Positions 14,432 through 22,160 are shown, counted from the stretch's first letter. The stretch is DNA of 23,594 bases from an uncultured Anaerotignum sp. (GCF_905212195.1 NZ_CAJMDQ010000035.1:1-23594), one strand, 5' to 3'. The notes: a model not told the origin generated them from the sequence alone. A program made the numbers and translations.

Positions 14432-14704
14432 ATAAAAATATTCACTTTTTCAAAATTTCTTGCATATTATCAGAAAACCCTACCATTTTAAAGGGATATT
14501 CCCGTGCAAATTGTATGCCATCCCCTGAAAATTCACCAATTCCTTTTTCGTTGTCTGACATGCTATCATTTTTGTTGTTTTTCCAGCATTTTCGCATATG
14601 TTTTGCAGTTTTTTCGCTTTTCGAAAAAGGTTCTTTCAAATTCCTTAAGTTAGCTGTAAGTTTCTATTCACAAATTGGACACATTTTCCCTATATACTAT
14701 AGGA
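14432..14704. other. AT-rich intergenic stretch, first half
   Basis: No convincing gene. A minus-strand frame at 14639-14442 (65 codons, TTG start, ending MVGFSDNMQEILKK) has a protein-like composition in its last 40 residues but no usable ribosome binding site; it may be a gene remnant. At the right end TTGGAC (14675-14680) and TATAGG (14698-14703) with a 17-bp spacer could be a plus-strand promoter. Confidence 0.4.
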
Positions 14705-14735
14705 GAAGTCAAAAGGACGCCCCCTTTTACTTCCC

Positions 14736-14767
14736 GCCTGAGGTGATTTCCCCGAGTTGCCTCAGGC
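14736..14767. repeat. Palindromic element in intergenic DNA
   Basis: Perfect 8-bp inverted repeat GCCTGAGG ... CCTCAGGC with a 16-nt loop, set between C-rich flanks and outer CTTTT/AAAAG bits. The GC-rich composition contrasts sharply with the AT-rich DNA around it, as expected of an inserted repetitive extragenic element. Confidence 0.6.
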
Positions 14768-14852
14768 ACCCCTTCCCAAAAGCTAATTTCCAAATTATTT
14801 GTAAACATAGAACATACCCCTCCCCTTACTCGATGCAGAAACATCGAACATG

Positions 14853-14883
14853 AAAAGGCTCTCAATGATGAGAGCCTTTTTTC
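14853..14883 (+). terminator. Intrinsic terminator upstream of the Crp/Fnr gene
   Basis: Perfect 12-bp stem (14853-14864 with 14869-14880), ATGA loop, T-rich tail TTCTT. It stands 63 bp before the Crp/Fnr start codon with no plus-strand gene ending before it. Confidence 0.85.
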
Positions 14884-14945
14884 TTGCAAAAAAAGAAATT
14901 GCTTGTTACACTGAAGATAATCAATCCGAAAGCGGTGAAAACAAT

Positions 14946-15617
14946 ATGACACAAGAATATGAAACCATATTTGCAGAAAATTTTTCTTTCTGGGAGCATC
15001 TGACAGAAGATCAAAAAGATATGCTCTGCCGCAGTGCCACACTGGCAACCTATCCCAAAGGGGTCAATCTGCACAACGGCAGTGAAGAATGCGCTGGTCT
15101 GCTTTACATCAAATCCGGGCAGCTGCGGGCATATCTGCTTTCTGAAGATGGACGGGAAGTTACCCTTTACCGCCTCTACCCCGGGGATATCTGCATCCTT
15201 TCCGCTTCCTGCGTACTGGATGCCATTACCTTTGACGTTTCCGTGGATACGGTAGAAAAGTCAGAAATCCTCACCGTCAGCGCTTCCGCTTTTCATAAGC
15301 TGATTACAGAAAATGTCTATGTCGAAGCATGCAGTTATCATATGGCAGCAGACCGTTTTTCCGACGTTATGTGGGCCATGCAGCAAATCCTATTCATGGC
15401 CATGGACAAACGGCTGGCAATCTTCCTTACAGACGAAATGGCAAAAACAAAGTCTGATGAAATCCACATGACACAGGAACAGATTGCCAAGTATATGGGC
15501 ACTGCCAGAGAGGTAGTCACCCGCATGATCAAGTATTTTGCCGAGGAAGGCATTGTGGAAACCTTCCGGGGCGGCATCCGCATTCTGGACAAAAAGAAAT
15601 TGCGGTCTTATCTGTAA
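14946..15617 (+). CDS. Crp/Fnr family transcriptional regulator
   Basis: A 223-residue regulator with an N-terminal cyclic-nucleotide-binding-like beta-barrel (about 15-120, with YIKSGQLRAYLLSEDGRE and LYPGD), a dimerisation helix (about 125-160) and a C-terminal winged helix (about 170-220). The recognition helix TAREVVTRMIK carries Arg188, Glu189 and Arg193 in the positions of CRP Arg180, Glu181 and Arg185, predicting GTGA half-sites. The cAMP-contact arginine-serine motif of CRP is absent. Five cysteines (28, 49, 83, 89, 129) lie in the sensor part, so redox or metal sensing is possible but unproven. ATG 14946 is chosen because GCGGTGA lies upstream and the longer frame from 14850 would run through a terminator. 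It converges on an iron-sulfur module. Confidence 0.9.
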   Translation: MTQEYETIFAENFSFWEHLTEDQKDMLCRSATLATYPKGVNLHNGSEECAGLLYIKSGQLRAYLLSEDGREVTLYRLYPGDICILSASCVLDAITFDVSVDTVEKSEILTVSASAFHKLITENVYVEACSYHMAADRFSDVMWAMQQILFMAMDKRLAIFLTDEMAKTKSDEIHMTQEQIAKYMGTAREVVTRMIKYFAEEGIVETFRGGIRILDKKKLRSYL

Positions 15618-15620
15618 ACG

Positions 15621-15653
15621 AAAAACAGAGCGGTATAAAACCGCTCTGTTTTT
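15621..15653. terminator. Bidirectional intrinsic terminator
   Basis: A perfect 14-bp stem (15621-15634 with 15640-15653) with A5 on the left and T5 on the right, between the convergent Crp/Fnr and membrane iron-sulfur genes. It overlaps the last bases of the latter. Confidence 0.93.
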
Positions 15654-16275
15654 ATGTTGTAGGAGAATCATTTTGTTGAGGAATGCCACAGGCGCCATTG
15701 CATCTGTGCTTCGCCTTACAGATGGTCTGGGTCATGGTTCCCATAGGACAGTATACACACCAGGAACGTGGTTTATACAAAATCATGGTAATGAGTCCCA
15801 AGACGGTGGATGTGAGCATCACGCTGTAAAAACCAAAGGCAAACTGCGCGACCCAAGGAGCGACAGCTGTACCATTGTACGCCCAATTCCAAGGCAGTTT
15901 GATGGTCCAAAGGAGTGTCACCACTTCTTTCAAATCTCTTGTGCCTTCGAATACCAGATAGGTGCTGAAAAGCATATTAAAAAACATGATAAAAAAGAAA
16001 ATCAAAAATCCATAACGGAACCATTTGCTCCGCAGGAATTTGGGAATATCTTTTTTCCGGGAAAGCCCCAGTTTGTTGCCCAGCAAATCAAAGAGCTGAC
16101 CTCTGCCGCAGAATTTATTGCAGTACATTTTATCCCCGCCAAAAATGGCAATGAGCAGAGGAATGAAGAAGCACAGCAGTCCAATCCATGCAAAGAGAAT
16201 ATTGAAAAAACCTAAAATCAAATAAGTCGCGGAAACAATCCATAAATAGTCATACCATTTTTTCTTCTTTGTCAT
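15652..16275 (-). CDS. Polyferredoxin-like 4Fe-4S membrane protein (NapH/YccM-type)
   Basis: A 207-residue membrane protein with hydrophobic helices at about 10-30, 31-46, 87-107, 140-160 and a shorter one near 158-167. Two cysteine motifs typical of the NapH/NosR/YccM/RdxA group are visible: CNKFCGRGQLFDLLG (Cys52, Cys56) and CVYCPMGTMTQ (Cys173, Cys176), plus Cys186, Cys192 and Cys196 near the C-terminus. Such proteins pass electrons between a quinone or flavoprotein and a ferredoxin partner at the membrane. It is shorter than NapH and lacks the full pair of ferredoxin domains; the upstream ferredoxin gene may supply them. Its ATG overlaps the ferredoxin stop codon (ATGA), so the two are translationally coupled. 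The electron donor and acceptor are unknown. Confidence 0.87.
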   Translation of the reverse strand: MTKKKKWYDYLWIVSATYLILGFFNILFAWIGLLCFFIPLLIAIFGGDKMYCNKFCGRGQLFDLLGNKLGLSRKKDIPKFLRSKWFRYGFLIFFFIMFFNMLFSTYLVFEGTRDLKEVVTLLWTIKLPWNWAYNGTAVAPWVAQFAFGFYSVMLTSTVLGLITMILYKPRSWCVYCPMGTMTQTICKAKHRCNGACGIPQQNDSPTT

Positions 16276-16466
16276 GGTGTCACCTCCTGCATTTCAATAA
16301 CGGATGCGGGACAGGCCGCAGCGCATCTGCCACAGCCCACACATTTCGCGCTGACATCTGCGTAAAGCCCTTTATAAACAGAAATGGCGCCCACCGGACA
16401 GACCTTCACGCAGGTACCGCAGGCAACACATTCTTTGATTTGTACATTTGCTTTTCTTTTCGCCAT
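16272..16466 (-). CDS. 2x[4Fe-4S] ferredoxin
   Basis: A 64-residue electron carrier with two cluster motifs of bacterial ferredoxin type: CVACGTCVKVCP (18-ish) and CVGCGRCAAACP (about 43-54). Each motif gives three cysteines to one cluster and the fourth to the other. The N-terminus is basic (MAKRKANVQ). The start ATG 16466 follows AGGAGG at 7 bp; an in-frame extension to 16556 would start without a ribosome binding site and cover the promoter. It is coupled by a 4-bp overlap to the iron-sulfur membrane protein, so the products probably act together as a small electron-transfer unit. Confidence 0.93.
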   Translation of the reverse strand: MAKRKANVQIKECVACGTCVKVCPVGAISVYKGLYADVSAKCVGCGRCAAACPASVIEMQEVTP

Positions 16467-16497
16467 GATAGTTCCTCCTGTTGTTTGATCTGTAACC

Positions 16498-16538
16498 AGT
16501 ATACACCATGGCGTTTTCTTCTTCCGTGATGGAGTCAC
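16498..16538 (-). promoter_or_regulatory. Promoter of the iron-sulfur module with a Crp/Fnr-like site
   Basis: Minus-strand -10 TATACT (16503-16498) has no -35 match at 17 bp (CGGAAG). A TGTGA-N5-TCAC motif (16539-16526; GTGA/TCAC arms at 16538-16535 and 16529-16526) is centred near 16532, about 41 bp upstream of the expected start, the position of class II activator sites. Confidence 0.45.
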
Positions 16539-16607
16539 ATAAAAAAACGGATACATCTAAAGCAAATGCCCCTTAAGAAAACATATCAAATATAATCTTA
16601 TAAAAAT

Positions 16608-16651
16608 AAAAACGCTGAAATCTTCTGTAACATAAAGATTTCAGCGTTTTT
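16608..16651. terminator. Strong intrinsic terminator after trkH
   Basis: A perfect 17-bp stem (16608-16624 with 16635-16651), 10-nt loop, flanked by A-rich and T-rich tracts. It ends the minus-strand trkA-trkH transcript and separates it from the ferredoxin promoter. Confidence 0.93.
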
Positions 16652-16701
16652 TGTTTTCTTGTGAAGATGCTTCAAAATTTATCCGTTTCTTATTTCTCTG
16701 C

Positions 16702-18147
16702 TTAAGCCTTTCGCCAGATAGAAGGCGAGAACAGCATAATCATAGGGAAAATTTCCAGTCGTCCAAAGAGCATGTCCAAACTCAGCACGATTTTGGAAAA
16801 GTCCGAGAACAAGGAGAAATTCTCCACAGGGCCTACCAATGATAACCCGGGCCCTACGTTCCCTAAGGTGGTGATGACCGCCGTGATGGACGTGGTAAAG
16901 TCATAATTGTCTATGGAGACCAAGATAAAGGAGCCAAAGAGCAACATAATATAGGTGATGAAATATCCTGTTGTGCCTTGGATGGTTTCGTCACTGACGC
17001 GCTGGCCTTCCAGTTTGATGATATTGACGGAACGTGGATGAACAATATGCCGGATTTCCCGCAGCGTCAGTTTCAGCAGGATGATAAAACGGGAAACCTT
17101 GATACCGCCGCCAGTGGAGCCGCCGCAGGCACCCAGCATGGTCAATACCACCAGAATGGTCTTAGACAGTTCTGGCCATTCTTCGTAGTTTGCTGTAATA
17201 AAGCCGGTGGTACTGGTGATGGTTGCTACCTGGAACACCGCATGACGGAATGCGCTTTCCAATGTGGGATACAGGTGCACGATATTGGCAGTGATCACCG
17301 CTGTGGAAATCCCCACAATGACCAGATAATACCGCAGTTCTTCGTTTTTGAACACCGCTTTGAAGTCCCGCACCAAAAGCAGGTAAAACATATTGAAGTT
17401 GATACTGAACAACAACATGAAAACCGTAATGACATATTCAAAATACGGACTGTTATAAGCAGCGATACTGCTGTTTTTGATGGAGAAACCACCAGTACCC
17501 GCTGTGGAGAGGGCGTGGTTGACGCTGTCAAAGAGGGGCATACCGCCTGCAAACAACAGAATCATTTCCAGTATGGTCAATACGATGTAAATGCCATACA
17601 GAATTTTTGCTGTGGATTTGATTTTCGGCACCAGCTTGCTGACAACTGGCCCAGGGGCTTCTGCCTTCATCAGATGCATGGAACGGTCATCACCCAGAGG
17701 CACAATGGCAAGGACGAATACCAGAATCCCCATACCGCCGATCCAGTGGGTAAAGCTGCGCCAGAACAAAATGCTCATGGGCAGGCCTTCGATTTCCGAA
17801 AGAACCGTTGCACCTGTTGTGGTAAAGCCGGATACAGTTTCAAAAAGACAATTGACAATGCCATCAATGGCACCACTCAAATAAAAAGGCATTGCACCGA
17901 AAATGGACATCACAATCCAGGAAAGAGCAACAATGACAAAACCTTCTCTGCCATAAATTCTTTTATTCTTCGGTGCGAAATGCTTCATGGCTGTCCCGAT
18001 GACCAAAAGCAGTATGATGGTAATCAGAAAAGCCCGTAATTCGTTTATTTCCCCTTTATACAACGCAAGCAGCGCCGAAATAGACATGAGCAAGCCTTCT
18101 GCCTGCATAATATTGCCTAATATATAGGCCATCATTCTATAGTTCAT
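16702..18147 (-). CDS. trkH: Trk/Ktr-type potassium uptake protein TrkH
   Basis: A 481-residue membrane subunit of a potassium transporter. Four pore-loop motifs of the Trk/Ktr superfamily are present: SGFTTTGAT (106-114), STAGTGGFS (214-222), TSTTGFIT (311-318) and TLGNVGPGL (427-435), each with the selectivity glycine. Two N-terminal helices precede the first repeat (11-30 and 37-52), as in TrkH proper and unlike the shorter KtrB. The motif GACGGSTGGGIKVSR (339-353) is the intramembrane gate loop region. It imports K+ and is gated by the RCK-domain subunit encoded 8 bp upstream. ATG follows AGGAAG. The pair forms a two-gene operon ended by the terminator at 16608-16651. Confidence 0.97.
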   Translation of the reverse strand: MNYRMMAYILGNIMQAEGLLMSISALLALYKGEINELRAFLITIILLLVIGTAMKHFAPKNKRIYGREGFVIVALSWIVMSIFGAMPFYLSGAIDGIVNCLFETVSGFTTTGATVLSEIEGLPMSILFWRSFTHWIGGMGILVFVLAIVPLGDDRSMHLMKAEAPGPVVSKLVPKIKSTAKILYGIYIVLTILEMILLFAGGMPLFDSVNHALSTAGTGGFSIKNSSIAAYNSPYFEYVITVFMLLFSINFNMFYLLLVRDFKAVFKNEELRYYLVIVGISTAVITANIVHLYPTLESAFRHAVFQVATITSTTGFITANYEEWPELSKTILVVLTMLGACGGSTGGGIKVSRFIILLKLTLREIRHIVHPRSVNIIKLEGQRVSDETIQGTTGYFITYIMLLFGSFILVSIDNYDFTTSITAVITTLGNVGPGLSLVGPVENFSLFSDFSKIVLSLDMLFGRLEIFPMIMLFSPSIWRKA

Positions 18148-18155
18148 AATACTTC

Positions 18156-19526
18156 CTACCCTATCAGTTTCTGCTGGATTTCCCGTAAGTCATTCAAATG
18201 ACGCCCTGCTGTGACGATGATAACGTTATCACCGATTTCGATGGTGTCATTCCCGCCGGGAATGATGATTTTACCGTCACGGATGATGGTTGCCACCAGC
18301 ACGTTTTCTTTTGTCTTCAGATTCTTCAGTGGAACGCCTACAACGCCGGATTTTTCTCTTACTTTAAATTCCACCGCTTCTACCTGCTCATTGATGAGAT
18401 GGTGCAGAGTTTCCACATTGCTGCTGCCCACAGAGTTCTGCATGGCACGGACATAGCGGACAATGTTGTTTGCCGCAATGGCTTTGGGTGAAATAAAGCT
18501 GTCGATATCCATTTTATCCAGAATTTCCGTAAAGGAAAGTTTATTGATTTTTACAATGACTTTCGCAACCTTCATTGCTTTGGCGTAAAGCCCAACAATG
18601 ATGTTTTCTTCGTCCATGCCGGTCAATGTTACCAGCGCGTCTGTTTTTTCCAGACCTTCTTCCTGAAGGACTTCCTTATCTGTACCATCCGCATTGATGA
18701 TAACCGCTTCCGGCAGCATTTCGCAAAGGTATTCACAGCGGGCTTTGTCCCGTTCGATGATTTTTACCCGAACTTTAATGGAAATCAGTTCCTTTGCCAG
18801 ATAATAAGCCAAACGGCTGCCACCGATAATCATAACGGTGCGGGCACGGTTACGGAACAGCCCCAGCACACGGAAGAACCGTTCAATCTCAATATGTTCT
18901 GCTGTGATATGGATACGGTCGCCGCTATGGAGCACAAAATCCCCGGAAGGAATGATGACTTCATCTTCCCGCTGTACCACACAGATCAGGATTTTTACCT
19001 GAAATTCTTTGTATAACGCCCACAGAGGCATGCCGTCCAGTACGCTGTTTTCCGGCACTTTCAAGCCTACCAGTTCCACACGTCCCCTTGCAAAAGGTTC
19101 AATCTGCAACGCGGACGGGAAACGCAGCAGACGGGAAATTTCCTGCGCTGCCGCAGATTCCGGGTTAACGGCCATACTCAGCCCCAGTTCTTCTTTCAAA
19201 AGGTTAATCTGCGCAAAGTATTCGGGATTACGGACACGAGCAATGGTATGTCTTGCCCCCAGTTTCTTCCCGATCAGACAGCACAGCATGTTTACTTCAT
19301 CGGCGGAAGTTGCCGCAATGAGCAGATCCGCTTCCGGCACCCCTGCTTCTTTCTGCAGCGCCGCACTGCACCCATTACCTTCCACACAAATAATATCCAT
19401 GGTATTGCCTGCATTTTCCAATGCGGTGGCGTTGCTGTCTATGATGATGATATCATGACCTTCGGTGGACAGCTGGGCTGCGACTGTACTGCCGACCTTA
19501 CCGTCCCCTACAATTACAATATGCAT
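18156..19526 (-). CDS. trkA: Trk system potassium uptake regulatory subunit TrkA
   Basis: A 456-residue cytoplasmic protein with two RCK units in tandem. The first Rossmann domain begins MHIVIVGDGKVGSTVAAQL (GXGXXG) and ends its second strand in IIIID; the second starts near 231 with MIIGGSRLAYYLAKEL. Each is followed by a TrkA_C domain, around 140-220 (VPENSVLDGMPLWAL) and 370-456 (VKEKSGVVGVPLKNL region). It binds nucleotides such as NAD(H) or ATP and gates TrkH. In the second Rossmann motif the glycine pattern is GGSRLA, so nucleotide binding there may be weaker. ATG follows GGGAGGA. First gene of the trkA-trkH operon. Confidence 0.97.
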   Translation of the reverse strand: MHIVIVGDGKVGSTVAAQLSTEGHDIIIIDSNATALENAGNTMDIICVEGNGCSAALQKEAGVPEADLLIAATSADEVNMLCCLIGKKLGARHTIARVRNPEYFAQINLLKEELGLSMAVNPESAAAQEISRLLRFPSALQIEPFARGRVELVGLKVPENSVLDGMPLWALYKEFQVKILICVVQREDEVIIPSGDFVLHSGDRIHITAEHIEIERFFRVLGLFRNRARTVMIIGGSRLAYYLAKELISIKVRVKIIERDKARCEYLCEMLPEAVIINADGTDKEVLQEEGLEKTDALVTLTGMDEENIIVGLYAKAMKVAKVIVKINKLSFTEILDKMDIDSFISPKAIAANNIVRYVRAMQNSVGSSNVETLHHLINEQVEAVEFKVREKSGVVGVPLKNLKTKENVLVATIIRDGKIIIPGGNDTIEIGDNVIIVTAGRHLNDLREIQQKLIG

Positions 19527-19587
19527 AGTATCCTCCCTTGCTCTGCGCCCTGCGCAAAGTTTCCTGTGTTTTCATACATTTGCCACT

Positions 19588-19616
19588 ATCTTAACATCTT
19601 CCCCATGCAATTACAA
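19588..19616 (-). promoter_or_regulatory. Sigma-A promoter of trkA-trkH
   Basis: Minus-strand TTGTAA (19616-19611), 17-bp spacer, TAAGAT (19593-19588), about 60 bp before the trkA start. The rest of the 328-bp gap up to secF holds only the terminator below. Confidence 0.55.
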
Positions 19617-19688
19617 GACAGATTCCGCTAAAAAACCGTCAACGCCTTGTCTTTTGCCGTCTTCCTGTCCAAAAAATCTAAGAAAACA

Positions 19689-19732
19689 AAGATAGCCGAA
19701 ATCCCCGACATAAAAGGGTTTCCGGCTATCTT
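19689..19732. terminator. Intrinsic terminator of the secD-secF transcript
   Basis: A 10-bp perfect outer stem (19689-19698 with 19723-19732) extends inward through AAA/TTT and CCC/GGG with small bulges. T-rich tracts lie on both sides. It stands about 120 bp after the secF stop codon. Confidence 0.8.
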
Positions 19733-19854
19733 CTTTTTTCCTGAATTGTATGAAGAATATTCCAAAGACATTCCTCGCAGTCCATGATGAAATCTGGAAA
19801 ACATAATGTTTTCTCAATGGAACCTGCTTTTCATACAGTCTTTTTATTTTCCGA

Positions 19855-20730
19855 TTATTTTTCGTTCTTAGGCAGCAGTACGTACCAAATAGAACCGGAA
19901 ATGCAAACAGAAGAATATGCCCCTGCCAGAATACCGATCATCATAGGCAGTGCAAATTCTTTCAGTGCAGGCACACCCAATACATAAATTGCCCCAACGG
20001 TGAAGAATGTGGTCAGGGATGTATTGATGGAACGAGCCAGTGTCTGACTGATGCTCTTGTTGATTTTTTCCGCTGTCTGGTTTGCGTGGAATGCGCTCTT
20101 ATTTTCACGGATACGGTCAAAAATAACGATGGTCGCATTGATAGAGTACCCCAGAATGGTCAGCAGAACGACAATGAATGTGTTGTTGACCGGGATACGG
20201 AACACTGCGTAAGCTGTCAGAACGATGAGCACGTCGTGAAGCAGCGCGATGATAGCACTGCCGCCGGCGCGGAAATCGTGGAACCGCAGGGAAATATACA
20301 GCAGCATTGCCACAGCCGCAATGAGTGTTGCTTTGATGGCTGCTGTCTGCATTTCATGGCTGACAGTACCGCTGACGTCATTGACTTCCCCCATGACTGC
20401 GTTGGGATACGCTTCCAAAATAGCATTGGTCAGTGTTTCTCTTGTTGCACTGTCAATGGACTGAATTTTTACGGTTACTTCGTTTGTACCGATGACCTGC
20501 TGAATCTGTGGACTATCCTGTCCTGTTACATCTGTGATGAGTTTCTGCAGATCTTCCTGTTCATATTCCTGACCCAGATCCAGGTCGAAAGAGGTACCGC
20601 CGGTAAATTCAACGTCATACTGGAAAGCGCCTCTGCCTGCCTGGGCATTGAAGATCATTGCCGCAAAACCGATGATAATGACAATCAAAGAAGCGGCGAA
20701 GAATTTTTTTCTGTTTTCTACAATTTTCAT
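19855..20730 (-). CDS. secF: Protein translocase subunit SecF
   Basis: A 291-residue membrane protein, partner of SecD in proton-motive-force-driven protein export. TM1 (about 9-29) is followed by the periplasmic-type P1 region with YDVEFTGGTSFDLDL, then five clustered helices (about 125-290) containing the conserved LGYSINATIVIFDRIREN. It ends in a short Lys/Asn tail. The start ATG 20730 was chosen over 20763 because AGGAGG lies 8 bp upstream and the protein then begins MKIVENRKKFF; the longer frame would overlap the end of secD. Lies 13 bp after secD. Confidence 0.97.
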   Translation of the reverse strand: MKIVENRKKFFAASLIVIIIGFAAMIFNAQAGRGAFQYDVEFTGGTSFDLDLGQEYEQEDLQKLITDVTGQDSPQIQQVIGTNEVTVKIQSIDSATRETLTNAILEAYPNAVMGEVNDVSGTVSHEMQTAAIKATLIAAVAMLLYISLRFHDFRAGGSAIIALLHDVLIVLTAYAVFRIPVNNTFIVVLLTILGYSINATIVIFDRIRENKSAFHANQTAEKINKSISQTLARSINTSLTTFFTVGAIYVLGVPALKEFALPMMIGILAGAYSSVCISGSIWYVLLPKNEK

Positions 20731-20743
20731 CTGCTCCGCCTCC

Positions 20744-21982
20744 TTACTTACTGCGCATGCCATAATACTTCGGATTGCTGCATCCGCCCTGCATCAAGCC
20801 GTTTACGATCAGTCTTGTGATTACCAGAGCTGTAAACATGGAAATGATGATACCCATGATCAATGTGGTTGCAAAACCTTTTACCGTACCGGAACCAAGG
20901 AAGAACAGTACCACTGCCGCAATGAGTGTTGTTACGTTACCGTCCAGGATGGCAGGCAGCGCACGGGAGAACCCGTTTTTGATAGCAACACGCAGTGTCT
21001 TGCCCTGTACCAGTTCTTCTTTCAGACGTTCAAAGATAACGACATTGGCGTCTACTGCCATACCTACGGAAAGGATGATACCGGCGATACCTGGCAGTGT
21101 CAGCGTGATGTTAAAGGCATTGAGCAGAATCAATTCCAGACCTACATAAATGATCAGCGCAAGGTCTGCTGCAAAGCCCAGCACTTTATAAACCACCAGC
21201 ATGAAGATCAGTACCAGTGCCAGACCGATGGCACCTGCTTTTACGCCTGTTGCCAATGCGTCCGCACCCAGTCTTGCACCTACATTCTTCATCTGGATGA
21301 CATTCAGGTTAAAAGGCAGAGAGCCGGCACGAATGAGGGATGCCAGTTCTTCGGCGGATTCCCCTGTGAAGTTACCTGTGATGGATGCTTCCCCAGTGGT
21401 AATGGCAGACTGTACCATAGGCGCACTGATGACTTCGCCGTCCATAACAATGTAAATGGGTTTGCCGATATTTGCTTCTGTTGCTTCTGCGAAAAGCTGT
21501 TTGCCTTCGTCATTGAATTTCAGTGCAACATAAGGTTCTGCATTGCCGCCCTTCTGTGTAGCGCCTACCTGTTTGGTGGCATCGGCTACCATATCACCTG
21601 TCAGCAACACTTTGCCTGTTTCATCCACAAAGGACAACTGCGCAGTCTGTCCAATTTCACGAATGGCTTCTTCCGCGTTTTCCACACCGGGAATATCCAC
21701 ACGGATACGATTTGTGCCTTCCTGGGCAACTTCTGCTTCTGTCCAACCGTTCCAGTCCATACGCCCCTGGATCAAAGAAACAGCCGCCTGCATTTCTTCT
21801 GCTGTGACATCTTCCTTGTCCGCTTCGTATACGATATACACACCACCACTCAGGTCAAGGCCCTGCTTGATGTTGCCGGCGCTGAGTGTTTTTCCTTCCC
21901 CGATCCCCTGGTAGGAAACAAAGCTCAAAGCCGCAGCGATGACAAGCATAATCACCAGCATGATTCTTCCTCTTGCTTTCAT
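20744..21982 (-). CDS. secD: Protein translocase subunit SecD
   Basis: A 412-residue membrane protein. TM1 (about 7-25) is followed by the hallmark GLDLSGGVYIVYEA, the large extracytoplasmic P1 domain (about 60-245, containing NRIRVDIPGVENAEEA), and five C-terminal helices with the conserved GIILSVGMAVDANVVIFERLKEEL. It helps the Sec channel release and pull proteins on the outer face, using the proton or sodium gradient. The length is at the short end, usual for clostridial SecD. ATG follows GGAGGAG. Operon with secF. Confidence 0.97.
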   Translation of the reverse strand: MKARGRIMLVIMLVIAAALSFVSYQGIGEGKTLSAGNIKQGLDLSGGVYIVYEADKEDVTAEEMQAAVSLIQGRMDWNGWTEAEVAQEGTNRIRVDIPGVENAEEAIREIGQTAQLSFVDETGKVLLTGDMVADATKQVGATQKGGNAEPYVALKFNDEGKQLFAEATEANIGKPIYIVMDGEVISAPMVQSAITTGEASITGNFTGESAEELASLIRAGSLPFNLNVIQMKNVGARLGADALATGVKAGAIGLALVLIFMLVVYKVLGFAADLALIIYVGLELILLNAFNITLTLPGIAGIILSVGMAVDANVVIFERLKEELVQGKTLRVAIKNGFSRALPAILDGNVTTLIAAVVLFFLGSGTVKGFATTLIMGIIISMFTALVITRLIVNGLMQGGCSNPKYYGMRSK

Positions 21983-22033
21983 CTTTCTCCTCCTGCTTTC
22001 CGTCCGTCAAAACTGGCGAAACTGTTTTTTTCC

Positions 22034-22088
22034 AAAAGAAAGACGGTTCTTCCTTTATTCGCCCCTGAAAAAAGAAAAACCGTTCTTC
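22034..22088 (-). repeat. Tandem 19-bp direct repeats in the secD leader
   Basis: AAAAGAAAGACGGTTCTTC (22034-22052) and AAAAGAAAAACCGTTCTTC (22070-22088), plus-strand reading, 17 of 19 identical, 36-bp period. They fall between the putative promoter and the secD start codon, each close to a palindrome. Confidence 0.6.
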
Positions 22089-22103
22089 TTTTATTATTTT
22101 GAT

Positions 22104-22132
22104 AGTATAGCACAAAATATGAGAGATGCAAA
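22104..22132 (-). promoter_or_regulatory. Putative promoter of secD-secF
   Basis: Minus-strand TTTGCA (22132-22127), 17-bp spacer, TATACT (22109-22104), giving a 5' leader of about 115 nt. Confidence 0.45.
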
Positions 22133-22160
22133 GATGAAATATCATGAAATGATGTATTTT

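Larger units (their letters stand above)
14705..14885 (+). ncRNA. Candidate structured leader or small RNA ending in a terminator
   Basis: Downstream of a possible promoter (14675-14703) the plus strand holds hairpins AAAAGG/CCTTTT (14711-14728 region), GCCTGAGG/CCTCAGGC (14736-14767) and CGATG/CATCG (14831-14846), and then an intrinsic terminator (14853-14883). The unit of about 180 nt matches no RNA family I know. It lies just upstream of the Crp/Fnr gene and could be a terminated leader, an independent small RNA, or a repeat element beside the terminator of a lost gene. Confidence 0.3.

Noticed and set aside
14404..14434. Pho-box-like series TTAACA-N5-TTTATG-N5-TAAATA on the plus strand
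   Set aside because: The 11-bp spacing is suggestive, but only one element matches the PhoP consensus well, the orientation is opposite to the DUF1622 gene, and AT-rich promoter DNA gives such matches by chance.
14442..14639. 65-codon minus-strand frame as a small protein gene
   Set aside because: Needs a TTG start with AAGGAA only one base away; internal ATGs have no ribosome binding site. Kept only as a possible remnant.
14850..14945. N-terminal extension of the Crp/Fnr regulator
   Set aside because: The extra 32 codons run through the intrinsic terminator at 14853-14883 and lack a ribosome binding site; the ATG at 14946 fits the family.
19611..19817. 68-codon minus-strand frame after secF
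   Set aside because: It spans the secDF terminator hairpin and has no ribosome binding site.
20648..22102. Plus-strand open frame of 484 codons opposite secD and secF
   Set aside because: Shadow frame: Cys/His/Gln-rich translation with no domain, opposite two well-conserved genes.
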